A stretch of 11,717 nucleotides of DNA from DASYAN01 sp036501345 (lineage in GTDB: Bacteria; Chloroflexota; Ktedonobacteria; Ktedonobacterales; Ktedonobacteraceae): NCBI GenBank assembly GCA_036501345.1, contig DASYAN010000195.1, positions 1 through 11,717 of the forward strand. Reading direction: 5' to 3'. Below are positions 1 to 7,544 of this stretch, one piece after another. Below the pieces are notes generated by a model. That model saw only the letters and a list, made by a program, of their open reading frames with translations, was not told where the DNA came from and did not search any database. Position numbers and translations under genes: made by a program. The stretch's first letter is position 1; every line of letters starts with the position of its first letter.

Positions 1-75
1 GTTCTCTACAAGAAAGACAGGATTAGATAACGAAGTATAGGACCAGTTTATTCTGGTAAGAGAGAGAGCAATCCT

Positions 76-2460
76 TTGGAAGATCAGAGGACATTCCGTG
101 AAAAAGAATATCAAGCCTCGTCTTCTGTAAATCGGCAGAGGAAAAATGGCGTCGTGGTGCGGCAAAAAGGTAGTAAAGGTGTTACCGAGTCGCCACAAGC
201 TGAAAGGGTTGAAGCAGTTTCTATCCAGGAAAGAAAAGAAGTAGAACTTGATGCCCTTAGCAACATCACAAGCGGTGAGGACGAAGCGTTTTCCAAAGTA
301 TTTCAGAGGACAAAATTTTTTCCTCCTTCCCGTGAGTGGATACTAACAGCAGTTGCTTTTTGGGGAATCATCTTATTGGGGGCTGTACTCCGTTTTTGGG
401 GGCTAGGTGATAAGCCTCTGCATCATGATGAGAGCCTTCACGCGTATTTCGCGTTACGATTGATGGAGAATTTGCGAAATTACCAGTATAATCCACTTTT
501 GCATGGGCCGTTCCAGTTTCATATCATTGCACTTGTTTATAAGATCAGTCAGATAGTAGGTGCACCTGACCATGGAGTAAATACCACGACCGTACGCATT
601 GCAGCTGCGACACTGGGGACAGTCATTGTGGGCTTGCCATTCTTTCTGCGTGACTATCTCGGGAAGCTCGGAGCTTGGTTTGCATGCTTCTTGCTCGCTC
701 TTTCACCAAGTATGGTCTATTTTTCTCGCTTTGCACGCGAAGATATCTATATGGCGTGCTTTACTTTGCTGCTGGTTGTGGCGGTGGGTCGGTATGTGCG
801 CAGTCGCAAGGGACTCTGGCTGGTGATTGCGGCAGGTGCTTTCTCCCTCTCTTATGCGACAAAGGAAGCTACCTTTTTAACAATTGCCGTCTTTGGCAGT
901 TTTGTGGGTGCAGTCGTGATGTGGGAACTTGGCTTGAGTTGGTCTATCCGCTCGTCGGTTTCCAATAGAGCGATTGCTCGCTATCTGCCCAAAACAGCGG
1001 CTCCGATAGCTTTGCTGCTCTTCTTTCTGATTCTTCTGCCCATCGCCAAGGCAGTTTTGGGCTGGATCAATACCCTCTCTACCGCCATCAATGAGCCCAG
1101 GAATGCGAACACGGCAAATCTGTTGGTACAAGACTTAAAGGATTCTACAGTGGCTCTCTTACCCTGGCTGGGTATGGAGTTGGCTCTTTATATTTTTAGT
1201 ATTATCGTGCGGGAGATCATTGGAATGCTCCCTCGGCCAGGAAAGCGCGGCCTTGCTGCTCGTGTCGATGCTCGGCGTCAACCCTTGCTCGATAGCCTTG
1301 TTTCAATGCCCTGGACCCATTGGTTTGGTGCCATCGTGTGCGCTATTTCGATCTTTCTGCTTCTCTTTACAGTCCTCTTTACAAATGTCAAGCAGGGCAT
1401 TGGAGATGGGATCTGGCAAGGTCTTTATTACTGGATACAGCAGCAACAACAGGCTCGTGGTGGACAACCCTGGTACTATTATTTATTGCTTATCTCTTTG
1501 TATGAGCAGATCGGTGTCGTCTTTGGCCTTGTGGGGATCGTTGTCTGCCTATATCGCCCCTCGCGTTTTCGTCTCTTTCTGGTGTATTGGTTTGTCGGCA
1601 ACGTTTTTATCTATTCCTGGGCTGGCGAGAAAATGCCCTGGTTGATGATCCATATGACCATGCCGCTCATGCTGCTGGCGGCCATTGGTTTACAGGTCTT
1701 GGTAATCAGACTGCTCAATCTCGTGGTGCAGTGGCGCTTGTCTCGTGTTAAAATGATACCCACAGAGAGTCAAATTGGTCTGAGTGTTGCTAGCATATCC
1801 AAGCGTCCAATAGCGCAGGGAGCAATGCTGCTCAGTGTGCCTGTGACACTCTTTTTATTGGTACTGACCCTACAGAATATGTTCCAGGTTACGTATGTGC
1901 ACCCTGCTGATGGGCCGCATGAAATGATGATTTATGTGCAGACGACAACCGATGTCAACACTGTGATGGGCAAAATTGATGCACTTGACCAGAAAGTTGA
2001 TGGTGGAAAACACCAGTTGCCTATCGGTGTGATGACTGATGCTCAATGGCCTTTTGCTTGGTATCTGCGTGATTATACCAATGTATGTTTTCAGTTTCCA
2101 ACTAATTGTTCAGATCGTAACCCCGCTGTCATCATTAGTGCGGTAAGTAGTCTGTCTACTTCGCAAATAGAGTATGCTACACCAACCAAGAATGGAAAAC
2201 CACCAACCTATTTGTTCAAGCGTTATCATTTGCGTACTTGGTGGGATGAAGGATATAAGCCTCCAGCAGCGGGAGGTGTTGGTTTATTCGTCTGGTTAAG
2301 TTATGGAGATAATCCTCCTTCTTCTAAGGCTCCATTTGATCTCGGTCGGGCCATGAAGAATATTTGGCTGTGGTGGTGGCAACGTAGGCCCATTGGTAGT
2401 ACAATGGGCTCGACCGACATGGGCTTGTTGATCCGGAAAGATTTAAGAATGCTACCATAG
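76..2460 (+). CDS. TIGR03663/Agl23-like polytopic GT-C membrane protein, copy 1
   Basis: A 794-residue integral membrane protein resembling the TIGR03663 family (named flippase activity-associated protein Agl23), related to GT-C glycosyltransferases that use lipid-linked sugars outside the membrane. Residues 1-85 are a charged, probably cytoplasmic tail; the first membrane helix is about 88-107. It is followed by the acidic motif HHDES (116-120, D118/E119) typical of the first external loop of GT-C enzymes, and a second acidic motif RED at 221-223. Many hydrophobic helices follow, with a loop rich in Gln, Trp and Tyr (WIQQQQQARGGQPWYYY). The C-terminal part after the last helix carries a Cys pair (C671, C678). 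The start is TTG: it is the first possible start after an in-frame stop at 28-30, preceded by an AG-rich stretch (59-68). The next gene starts 12 bp downstream and is a paralogue. The substrate is unknown; the family call is firm, the enzymatic role is inferred. Confidence 0.85.
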   Translation: MEDQRTFREKEYQASSSVNRQRKNGVVVRQKGSKGVTESPQAERVEAVSIQERKEVELDALSNITSGEDEAFSKVFQRTKFFPPSREWILTAVAFWGIILLGAVLRFWGLGDKPLHHDESLHAYFALRLMENLRNYQYNPLLHGPFQFHIIALVYKISQIVGAPDHGVNTTTVRIAAATLGTVIVGLPFFLRDYLGKLGAWFACFLLALSPSMVYFSRFAREDIYMACFTLLLVVAVGRYVRSRKGLWLVIAAGAFSLSYATKEATFLTIAVFGSFVGAVVMWELGLSWSIRSSVSNRAIARYLPKTAAPIALLLFFLILLPIAKAVLGWINTLSTAINEPRNANTANLLVQDLKDSTVALLPWLGMELALYIFSIIVREIIGMLPRPGKRGLAARVDARRQPLLDSLVSMPWTHWFGAIVCAISIFLLLFTVLFTNVKQGIGDGIWQGLYYWIQQQQQARGGQPWYYYLLLISLYEQIGVVFGLVGIVVCLYRPSRFRLFLVYWFVGNVFIYSWAGEKMPWLMIHMTMPLMLLAAIGLQVLVIRLLNLVVQWRLSRVKMIPTESQIGLSVASISKRPIAQGAMLLSVPVTLFLLVLTLQNMFQVTYVHPADGPHEMMIYVQTTTDVNTVMGKIDALDQKVDGGKHQLPIGVMTDAQWPFAWYLRDYTNVCFQFPTNCSDRNPAVIISAVSSLSTSQIEYATPTKNGKPPTYLFKRYHLRTWWDEGYKPPAAGGVGLFVWLSYGDNPPSSKAPFDLGRAMKNIWLWWWQRRPIGSTMGSTDMGLLIRKDLRMLP

Positions 2461-2465
2461 GAGGG
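2459..2465 (+). promoter_or_regulatory. Shine-Dalgarno of the second GT-C gene
   Basis: AGGAGGG overlaps the stop codon of the preceding gene and lies 7 nt before the TTG at 2473. It decides the start: the nearby ATG at 2468 is in another frame and meets a stop after one further codon. The overlap suggests translational coupling of the two paralogues. Confidence 0.75.
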
Positions 2466-2472
2466 AAATGCT

Positions 2473-4941
2473 TTGAAGAGTCAGAAAGATAAGTCGAAGA
2501 CCGTTGTAAGCACGGTTGATAGAATTGAGGAAGAGGGAGGTAAGAGCGAGGAGAAAACCTCTGTATCCCTTCCTGTTGATGAAACCGCTGCCTCGCCCGA
2601 AGAGATATCTGAAATTCCTGAAGGTGGAGCTCCTGTTAAGCGTACGTTCTGGAGAACTGGATCTCCACCTTCTCGTGCACAGGTACTGACAGCACTTGCC
2701 TTCTGGGGAGTGATTCTACTTGGAGCCGTTTTGCGTTTCTGGGGACTTGGAGATAGGCCGTTACATCATGATGAAAGTTTGCATGGGTATTTCGCCTTGC
2801 AACTTGTGCATAATAATATAGAGAAATGGGCTTCCTGTTTCAGTTCTCCTAGCTCTTGCTATCGTTATGACCCGCTTTTGCATGGCCCATTCCAGTTTCA
2901 TGCTATCGCAGTTGTATATATGATCGCCCAACTCTTAGGGGTTTCTGATCAAGGAGTGAATACGACCACGGTACGTATCGCTGCTGCATTACTGGGCACC
3001 GTGATTGTAGCTTTGCCATACTTCTTGCGCCACCATCTTGGCAACGTTGGAGCTTGGTTGGCCTGTTTCTTACTGGCTGTTTCCCCAAGCATGGTGTATT
3101 TCTCGCGCTTTGCCCGTGAGGATATTTACATGGCGTGCTTTACACTCTTGTTGGTTGTGGCTGTTGCTCAATATATGCGTACCCGTCGAATATTCTGGTT
3201 TATTATGGCATCGGTAGCTTTTGCGCTTTCATATGCGACAAAAGAAGCAACATTCTTAACTATCGGGGTCTTTGGAAGCTTTCTTGGAGCATTGGTAGCA
3301 TGGGAATTAGGCGCTCGTCGGCCATTTCCTTTCCATTTTCATTCCAAACGGCTTGCAGCCAATGATGAAGGGGCCTCCCAAGTAGGGGGATGGCTTGCAG
3401 AAAAACTCACGCCTCGTACTGCTGCTCCCGTTACTTTGGCCTTCTATTTAGTTGTGCTTGGCTTGCTTGCTAAGGAGCTTTTTGCCTGGATCAAGAGTTT
3501 GTCGATCTATATTACTGCTAACGCTAATAATACAAAAATTGCTGATGATTTCGTTGCCCGGTTGAAAGCGAATACGGAGCTTGTCGTTCCATGGCTTGGG
3601 ATTCTCCTGGCGGCTATTGTAATGGTTGTTTTGTTCCGCGAACAGAATGAAGAAGAAGAAGCTTCATCGGAGAAGAGACGTGGTCTTGCTAGATGGATTG
3701 ATCCTAAGAAGCAGCCATGGTTGGATACCATTGTGACTATGCCCTGGCAGCATTTGTTCTTTGGGTTTGTAATTGGGTGGACTATATTCATGGTCCTGTT
3801 TACTGCCCTATTCACTAATATACCGGGTGGGATCGGGGATGGTATCTGGCAGGGTCTCTATTACTGGATTCAGCAGCAACAAGTAGCACGTGGTGGCCAG
3901 CCCTGGTACTATTATATTATGCTCATTCCTCTCTATGAGCAGATTGGTCTAGTTTTTGGTCTGGTGGGGATTGTTTACTCTTTACTGCATCCTTCACGTT
4001 TCCGCCTCTTCTTGATATACTGGTTTGTGGGCAATATCTTTATCTACTCCTGGGCTGCAGAGAAGATGCCCTGGCTGATGATTCACATGACGATGCCATT
4101 GATGCTGCTGGCTGCCATTGGCTTGCAGCCGATTGTGCTCACACTGTTTGGAGCAGTCAAGGGCTGGTGGACAGCACTTTTGGCGAGGCAGACCAAGGTG
4201 AGTTCAGATAGTAGCAGTCTGTCCGCGTCTGCTCCTCGTTCTCGGCCATCTATGGGTGGGAGAATTGTTATTGGGAGTTCCATTTTTGGTGTTATCGTCG
4301 CTGTGTTTACCCTGGTATTAACCTTACAAAATATGTTCCAAGTTGTGTATGTACATGCTGCTGATGCTCCGCATGAGATGATGATTTATGTACAGACGAC
4401 GCCCGACGTTAATACCATTATGGCGAAGGTTGATCAGCTTGATCAAAAATTGTATGGTGGCAAACATCAAATCCCTATAGCTGTGATGAACGATGCGACA
4501 TGGCCTTTTGCTTGGTACCTGCGAGATTATACTAATACTTGCTTCTCATTTCCCAGCACTGCATGTCCTACTACAACGAACTGGCCAATAATTATCGCTG
4601 GCGGCGATAATTTGCCCTTGGTACAGACGCAATATAGCCAGAAATATGCCTATCACCAATATGAAATGCGCTCTCAATGGGACCAGGGGTATATGCCACC
4701 ACCCTGTGTTGGTACACTAGCCAATCCATGTGGCCCACAGCAATATACAGGTGTTGGCCCACTGCCGTGGTTGAGCTATGGCAATTATCCCCCTCATCCA
4801 GGTCAATATAATCTTGGCTTGATTGCCAAGAATGTATGGCAATGGTGGTGGAACCGCACTCCTTTTGGCGGCATAGATACTGGTTATGGCATGGCTTTAC
4901 TCGTTCGTAACGATTTAGTTCATTTGGGTGTGCGGCCTTGA
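2473..4941 (+). CDS. TIGR03663/Agl23-like polytopic GT-C membrane protein, copy 2
   Basis: An 822-residue paralogue of the preceding gene with the same order of parts: acidic cytoplasmic tail (1-68), first helix about 70-90, external HHDES (98-102, D100/E101), RED at 215-217, the Gln/Trp/Tyr loop, and an extracytoplasmic C-terminus. One 28-residue block (204-231) is identical to residues 210-237 of copy 1, so the pair arose by tandem duplication. Copy 2 differs by an insertion after the first motif that carries two cysteines (C122, C129) and by another Cys pair near the end (C745, C753), in addition to the shared pair (C690, C698). If these loops are outside, disulfides are possible. The TTG start has a good Shine-Dalgarno. 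The TGA stop lies inside what looks like the terminal bases of an IS605-type element, so the last residues may be altered; copy 1 ends at nearly the same point, so little has been lost. Probably forms or supplements the same glycan-transfer function. Confidence 0.85.
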   Translation: MKSQKDKSKTVVSTVDRIEEEGGKSEEKTSVSLPVDETAASPEEISEIPEGGAPVKRTFWRTGSPPSRAQVLTALAFWGVILLGAVLRFWGLGDRPLHHDESLHGYFALQLVHNNIEKWASCFSSPSSCYRYDPLLHGPFQFHAIAVVYMIAQLLGVSDQGVNTTTVRIAAALLGTVIVALPYFLRHHLGNVGAWLACFLLAVSPSMVYFSRFAREDIYMACFTLLLVVAVAQYMRTRRIFWFIMASVAFALSYATKEATFLTIGVFGSFLGALVAWELGARRPFPFHFHSKRLAANDEGASQVGGWLAEKLTPRTAAPVTLAFYLVVLGLLAKELFAWIKSLSIYITANANNTKIADDFVARLKANTELVVPWLGILLAAIVMVVLFREQNEEEEASSEKRRGLARWIDPKKQPWLDTIVTMPWQHLFFGFVIGWTIFMVLFTALFTNIPGGIGDGIWQGLYYWIQQQQVARGGQPWYYYIMLIPLYEQIGLVFGLVGIVYSLLHPSRFRLFLIYWFVGNIFIYSWAAEKMPWLMIHMTMPLMLLAAIGLQPIVLTLFGAVKGWWTALLARQTKVSSDSSSLSASAPRSRPSMGGRIVIGSSIFGVIVAVFTLVLTLQNMFQVVYVHAADAPHEMMIYVQTTPDVNTIMAKVDQLDQKLYGGKHQIPIAVMNDATWPFAWYLRDYTNTCFSFPSTACPTTTNWPIIIAGGDNLPLVQTQYSQKYAYHQYEMRSQWDQGYMPPPCVGTLANPCGPQQYTGVGPLPWLSYGNYPPHPGQYNLGLIAKNVWQWWWNRTPFGGIDTGYGMALLVRNDLVHLGVRP

Positions 4942-4946
4942 CATCC

Positions 4947-4970
4947 TCCCCACGGCGAAAGCCATGTGGA
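4947..4970 (-). repeat. Imperfect terminal palindrome of the IS605-type end
   Basis: Arms 4947-4956 and 4961-4970 pair around a 4-nt loop (GAAA on the plus strand). On the minus strand eight pairs are Watson-Crick, one is a T-G wobble and one is an A-G mismatch. Intact elements usually have a perfect stem here, so the two imperfect positions suggest decay after transposition ability was lost. Confidence 0.65.
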
Positions 4971-4977
4971 TTCCCAA

Positions 4978-5016
4978 CTGGTGACTCTGGCACAGGGTCA
5001 CCAGCCACAAGTTTTT
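4978..5016 (+). terminator. Possible terminator from a hairpin in the IS remnant
   Basis: A perfect 8-bp stem (4978-4985 with 4997-5004, CTGGTGAC/GTCACCAG) around an 11-nt loop, followed seven bases later by a run of five T (5012-5016) on the plus strand. The position just past the stop of the GT-C operon would suit a terminator. The T run is short and displaced, so the function is tentative. In the source element the same hairpin would be part of the omega RNA scaffold. Confidence 0.35.
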
Positions 5017-5030
5017 CTTGGGTAGAAGTC

Positions 5031-5534
5031 CTAGGCTCCACAGTGGCCAATAGGTCCGTTAGGCCCACATAGGAACATACCATTAAATTCGAGTATATCG
5101 TTTGGTTGTAAAGTCAGTGTAACCTGTTGCAGGGTTTTGTTATCTGTGCTTGATGTGATAATGCCATACGCTGTCGACCCTTCAATTTTGGTGAGTACTA
5201 TTTTTTCCTGGATGCCTGGAATGATTGTGTTGCCCTGCCATGCATCACATGGTTGTAATATCCCCGGGCCGCAAAATTGATAAGCACGTGTTATGAATGT
5301 AGCATGTCCATCACCTCCTACTGTCAGTAAAGTAGAATGAAAGTGCCACTCTCCATTGAATGGTTGAAGTGCTTCACTTGACAATGCGGGTAGAGATGAT
5401 CGTCCATCTTGTGCTTGCATGGATGCTGCATATCCCCTATTGATATTGAGATAGCCGATCAAGAGCGCTAATACAAGACTTGTGATGCCAACTAAATATC
5501 TGCTCTTTTGTTGTACAGCTTTAAGTTTGTGCAT
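5031..5534 (-). CDS. Small secreted four-cysteine protein of unknown function
   Basis: A 167-residue protein with a basic N-terminus, a hydrophobic stretch at about 13-29 and an Ala-rich site near 36-38 (YAAS), consistent with a signal peptide. The mature part has no obvious enzyme motif. It contains FNGEWHFHSTLLTVGGDG (59-76), which looks like a small beta-rich repeat unit, and four cysteines (C88, C96, C156, C165) in the contexts FCGPG, PCDAW, LCGPN and HCGA, suggesting two disulfides outside the cell. The ATG start has a strong Shine-Dalgarno (AGGAGGAGG on the minus strand, 5540-5548). It converges on the second GT-C gene. The TAG stop at 5031-5033 lies at the edge of the IS605-type remnant, so the final residues may or may not be original; the CGA ending with paired cysteines looks natural. 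Secretion is fairly safe, function unknown. Confidence 0.72.
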   Translation of the reverse strand: MHKLKAVQQKSRYLVGITSLVLALLIGYLNINRGYAASMQAQDGRSSLPALSSEALQPFNGEWHFHSTLLTVGGDGHATFITRAYQFCGPGILQPCDAWQGNTIIPGIQEKIVLTKIEGSTAYGIITSSTDNKTLQQVTLTLQPNDILEFNGMFLCGPNGPIGHCGA

Positions 5535-5696
5535 ACGTTCCTCCTCCTATGCTGCAACCTTGTATATCTTTAAGAGCTTTTCTCATACACGTTTGATCTG
5601 GCAAAAAAGGGAACAAATAAACTGTACTTTGTCCGATTTATGCATTCATCGTTACTTTGGTTTTGGTTAAGGAAGATCTATGCTGAGCACTTTTAT

Positions 5697-5725
5697 ATAT
5701 CAGGCTGAATAGGTCTCATGTTCAA
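5697..5725 (-). promoter_or_regulatory. Candidate sigma-70-type promoter for the secreted protein gene
   Basis: On the minus strand TTGAAC (5720-5725) and TGATAT (5697-5702) are separated by exactly 17 bp. Transcription from here would leave a 5' leader of roughly 150 nt before the ATG at 5534. The match to consensus is moderate and the long leader is a reason for caution. Confidence 0.3.
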
Positions 5726-5868
5726 TGGTTTTTGACAAAGCGGTGGCACAGGTAAGGAAGATAGACGCCAAGACGGCTTTATGACGATTTTTTAACGTCG
5801 ATGAAAACCAGATTTTTATACGTGGGCTATATATTTGTAAGTTAATGTGTATCTAAATGTCTATCTAT

Positions 5869-5878
5869 AAGGAGGGGG
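5869..5878 (+). promoter_or_regulatory. Strong Shine-Dalgarno misplaced relative to the deacetylase start
   Basis: AAGGAGGGGG is the best ribosome-binding sequence in the region, yet it is about 21 nt before the first in-frame ATG (5900). The GTG at 5878 directly abutting it is out of frame and meets a TGA after 14 codons. An in-frame TAG at 5894-5896 prevents a start closer to the SD. It may be used at suboptimal spacing, drive a tiny leader peptide, or point to a sequence change near the gene start. Confidence 0.4.
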
Positions 5879-5899
5879 TGCTTCTTCCCAATCTAGTCA

Positions 5900-7273
5900 A
5901 TGGAGTGGGTTTTCGCGCCTGAAAAATGTATGGATTTGGTTGCTTTCTCTATTAGGACGAAGGGGCTACGCAACTTTGCTCGGCGGCTGTGGACGGTTTT
6001 CTCTCGCTTTGGCTTCTCCGAAAGACGCATACGTAAGGCCTTGTATGCAATTATTGATACGTCGCGTAAGTATTCTACGGCCCCTACATTCTTTATTCCA
6101 GCTGTTGTTCTGCATAGACATCCAGCATTGATTGCCAAGATTGCCCGTGATGGAACTGAGCTTGGTATCCATGGCTATGTTCATAACGACTATCGCTTCT
6201 TAAATGAGGAGGAGCAATACAAGCAAACACAGCAGGCTATATCGGTGTTTGAGCAAGTACAGATTCCCTTCCATGGGTTTCGTAATCCGTATTTGGGATG
6301 GACAGAAGAAACCTTGCGTGTGTTTGCCGCCTTGAATTTCGCTTATGAAAGTAACGAAGCCGTTTTGCACGATGTCATTGATGTCGACGCGCTCTCTCCG
6401 CTTTTGCGCAGCGGCTATGAAAAGTCGCTAGCGCTTTTTCAGGCCATGCCTTGCACTGCTTATACCTTGCGCCCACATTTTGAAGGGGAATTGCTTCGTA
6501 TTCCAACGAGTATTCCAGATGATGAGATGCTTTTTGATCGCCTGCGTGTTACGAATCCAAATGAAGTTGGGAAGATCTGGAGTCAGGTAATGCAGCGTGT
6601 CTATGACCTTGGTGGTCTCTATACGCTCAATCTCCATCCCGAACGAGGCGTGCTTTGTCAGCAGGCTCTAAATATTCTTTTATCTTATGCGCATACTACT
6701 CTACAGTCGGTATGGCTGGCTCGTCTCCAGGATATTACTCAATGGTGGAAGACACGCAGTCAATTCTCGTTTAACATTACTTCTCTAGCTGATCAAGTAT
6801 GGCAAGTTGAAGCAACGTGCACTCCTGAGGCAACCTTACTAGCTCGCCATCTGGTTTTTGAGAATGAAGATGTGAAGACGCAATGTGTATCCTCCTCTGG
6901 AGATGATGTACGTGTCGAGGATCGTCAGTTTACTATTCGTACTCTTCAGGCTCCATGCATTGCTCTATCACTGCAGACACCTCAACTGGTTGAGGATTTT
7001 CTGCGTGAGCAAGGCTATCCTTTTGTGCGCTGTCAGCCCGAGGAGGCTGAGCGTTATGCTCTCTACTTAGATCTTCCTCAGGGGTTGGGAAATACTCGTG
7101 AGGAACAGGTCCAGCAGCGCAGTGAACTTGTCCAACAGGTTGAGCATTTGGATGCTCCACTTGTCCGTTTTGCTTGCTGGCCTAATGGTTACCAGGCAGC
7201 CCTTACGGTCAGTGGTGATATTGATTCTATCACGATACAAGATTTCTTTCTCCGAATCCTCGAAGTTCGCTAA
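5900..7273 (+). CDS. Polysaccharide deacetylase-like protein, apparently circularly permuted NodB domain
   Basis: A 457-residue soluble protein without a visible signal peptide. Residues 44-100 match the NodB/CE4 fold from just after its first motif: a helix, the strand TFFIPAVVL (63-71), then HGYVHNDY (91-98) giving the metal-binding H91-x3-H95. GFRNPYLGW (126-134) corresponds to the R-x-P-Y motif, ELLRIPTSIPDD (197-208) to the later loop, and LNLHPERG (243-250, H246) to the last His motif. The first motif, with the catalytic and metal-binding Asp residues, is absent at the N-terminus; instead ALTVSGDIDS, with D440 and D442, occurs 18 residues before the stop. Between them (about 260-425) is an extra region of unknown role. 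It probably removes acyl groups from amino sugars, though the substrate is unknown. ATG 5900 is the first in-frame start after a stop at 5894; ATG 5930 (residue 11) is an alternative, and neither has a well-placed Shine-Dalgarno. Family call good; permutation inferred from motif order. Confidence 0.8.
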   Translation: MEWVFAPEKCMDLVAFSIRTKGLRNFARRLWTVFSRFGFSERRIRKALYAIIDTSRKYSTAPTFFIPAVVLHRHPALIAKIARDGTELGIHGYVHNDYRFLNEEEQYKQTQQAISVFEQVQIPFHGFRNPYLGWTEETLRVFAALNFAYESNEAVLHDVIDVDALSPLLRSGYEKSLALFQAMPCTAYTLRPHFEGELLRIPTSIPDDEMLFDRLRVTNPNEVGKIWSQVMQRVYDLGGLYTLNLHPERGVLCQQALNILLSYAHTTLQSVWLARLQDITQWWKTRSQFSFNITSLADQVWQVEATCTPEATLLARHLVFENEDVKTQCVSSSGDDVRVEDRQFTIRTLQAPCIALSLQTPQLVEDFLREQGYPFVRCQPEEAERYALYLDLPQGLGNTREEQVQQRSELVQQVEHLDAPLVRFACWPNGYQAALTVSGDIDSITIQDFFLRILEVR

Positions 7274-7287
7274 ATAGTGAAAATGAT

Positions 7288-7353
7288 AAGTATGTTCCGA
7301 GTTTGATATGGCTCATGACTTTTAGAGTGGGAGTGCCGATTCTGAACATACTT
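7288..7353. repeat. Perfect 10-bp inverted repeat flanking 46 bp
   Basis: AAGTATGTTC at 7288-7297 and GAACATACTT at 7344-7353 are exact inverse complements. Allowing one mismatch and wobbles, pairing continues a few bases inward. It begins 14 bp after the deacetylase stop. No T run follows, so it is not a classic terminator, and no target duplication is visible at its ends. Confidence 0.6.
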
Positions 7354-7544
7354 GCCGGGTTGTCTGCTTCAAATGCGCCTTTCTCCTCATACCTTTCTCT
7401 GTTCCCCTGACTGTTGATGCCTTTTCTGATGAATGGGTGAGATTTGCGGTTTGTTTGTTGTGCCTTATATGTATTTTGTGTTAGTATTCATTATATCTAG
7501 CTCAGGTGTCTCCCTTGTCCGCTGGAAGTTGCCTATAGATGACC

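Larger units (their letters stand above)
4938..5040 (-). mobile_element. Solo right end of an IS200/IS605 (TnpB-type) element, remnant
   Basis: Read on the minus strand, this stretch ends in an imperfect palindrome followed by GGGGAGGATGTCAA, the form I associate with right ends of IS605/IS1341-type elements, where the 3' end of tnpB overlaps the omega (guide) RNA scaffold. One minus frame reads EPRTSTQEKLVAGDPVPESP and then VGNPHGFRRGEDV, which resembles the low-complexity tail of TnpB proteins read through this end. No TnpB catalytic region (RuvC motifs, zinc finger) or TnpA is present, so only the end remains. The boundary at 4938 follows the usual GTCAA terminus; the boundary near 5040 is uncertain. 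It is bordered by two convergent genes. Recognition is from memory of the family pattern, not from a search. Confidence 0.62.
5535..5899. other. Divergent intergenic region, no gene
   Basis: 365 bp, AT-rich, between two divergently transcribed genes. It should hold promoters for both. I see a plausible minus-strand promoter (5697-5725) and a strong ribosome-binding sequence near the right end (5869-5878), but no convincing plus-strand -35/-10 pair and no recognisable RNA gene. Confidence 0.6.

Noticed and set aside
42..57. ACCAG/CTGGT hairpin before the first GT-C gene
   Set aside because: Five pairs only and no terminator or known riboswitch features; too weak to call.
4592..5083. A 163-residue minus-strand frame containing the TnpB-like tail
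   Set aside because: Most of it is antisense to the second GT-C gene and reads as nonsense; only the part over the IS remnant resembles anything. Not a gene.
5732..5760. A perfect TTGACA (5732-5737) on the plus strand as a promoter for the deacetylase
   Set aside because: No acceptable -10 hexamer at 16-19 bp downstream (AGGAAG at 17 bp).
5926..5955. ATG at 5926 as an alternative deacetylase start
   Set aside because: It is in a different frame and stops after nine codons.
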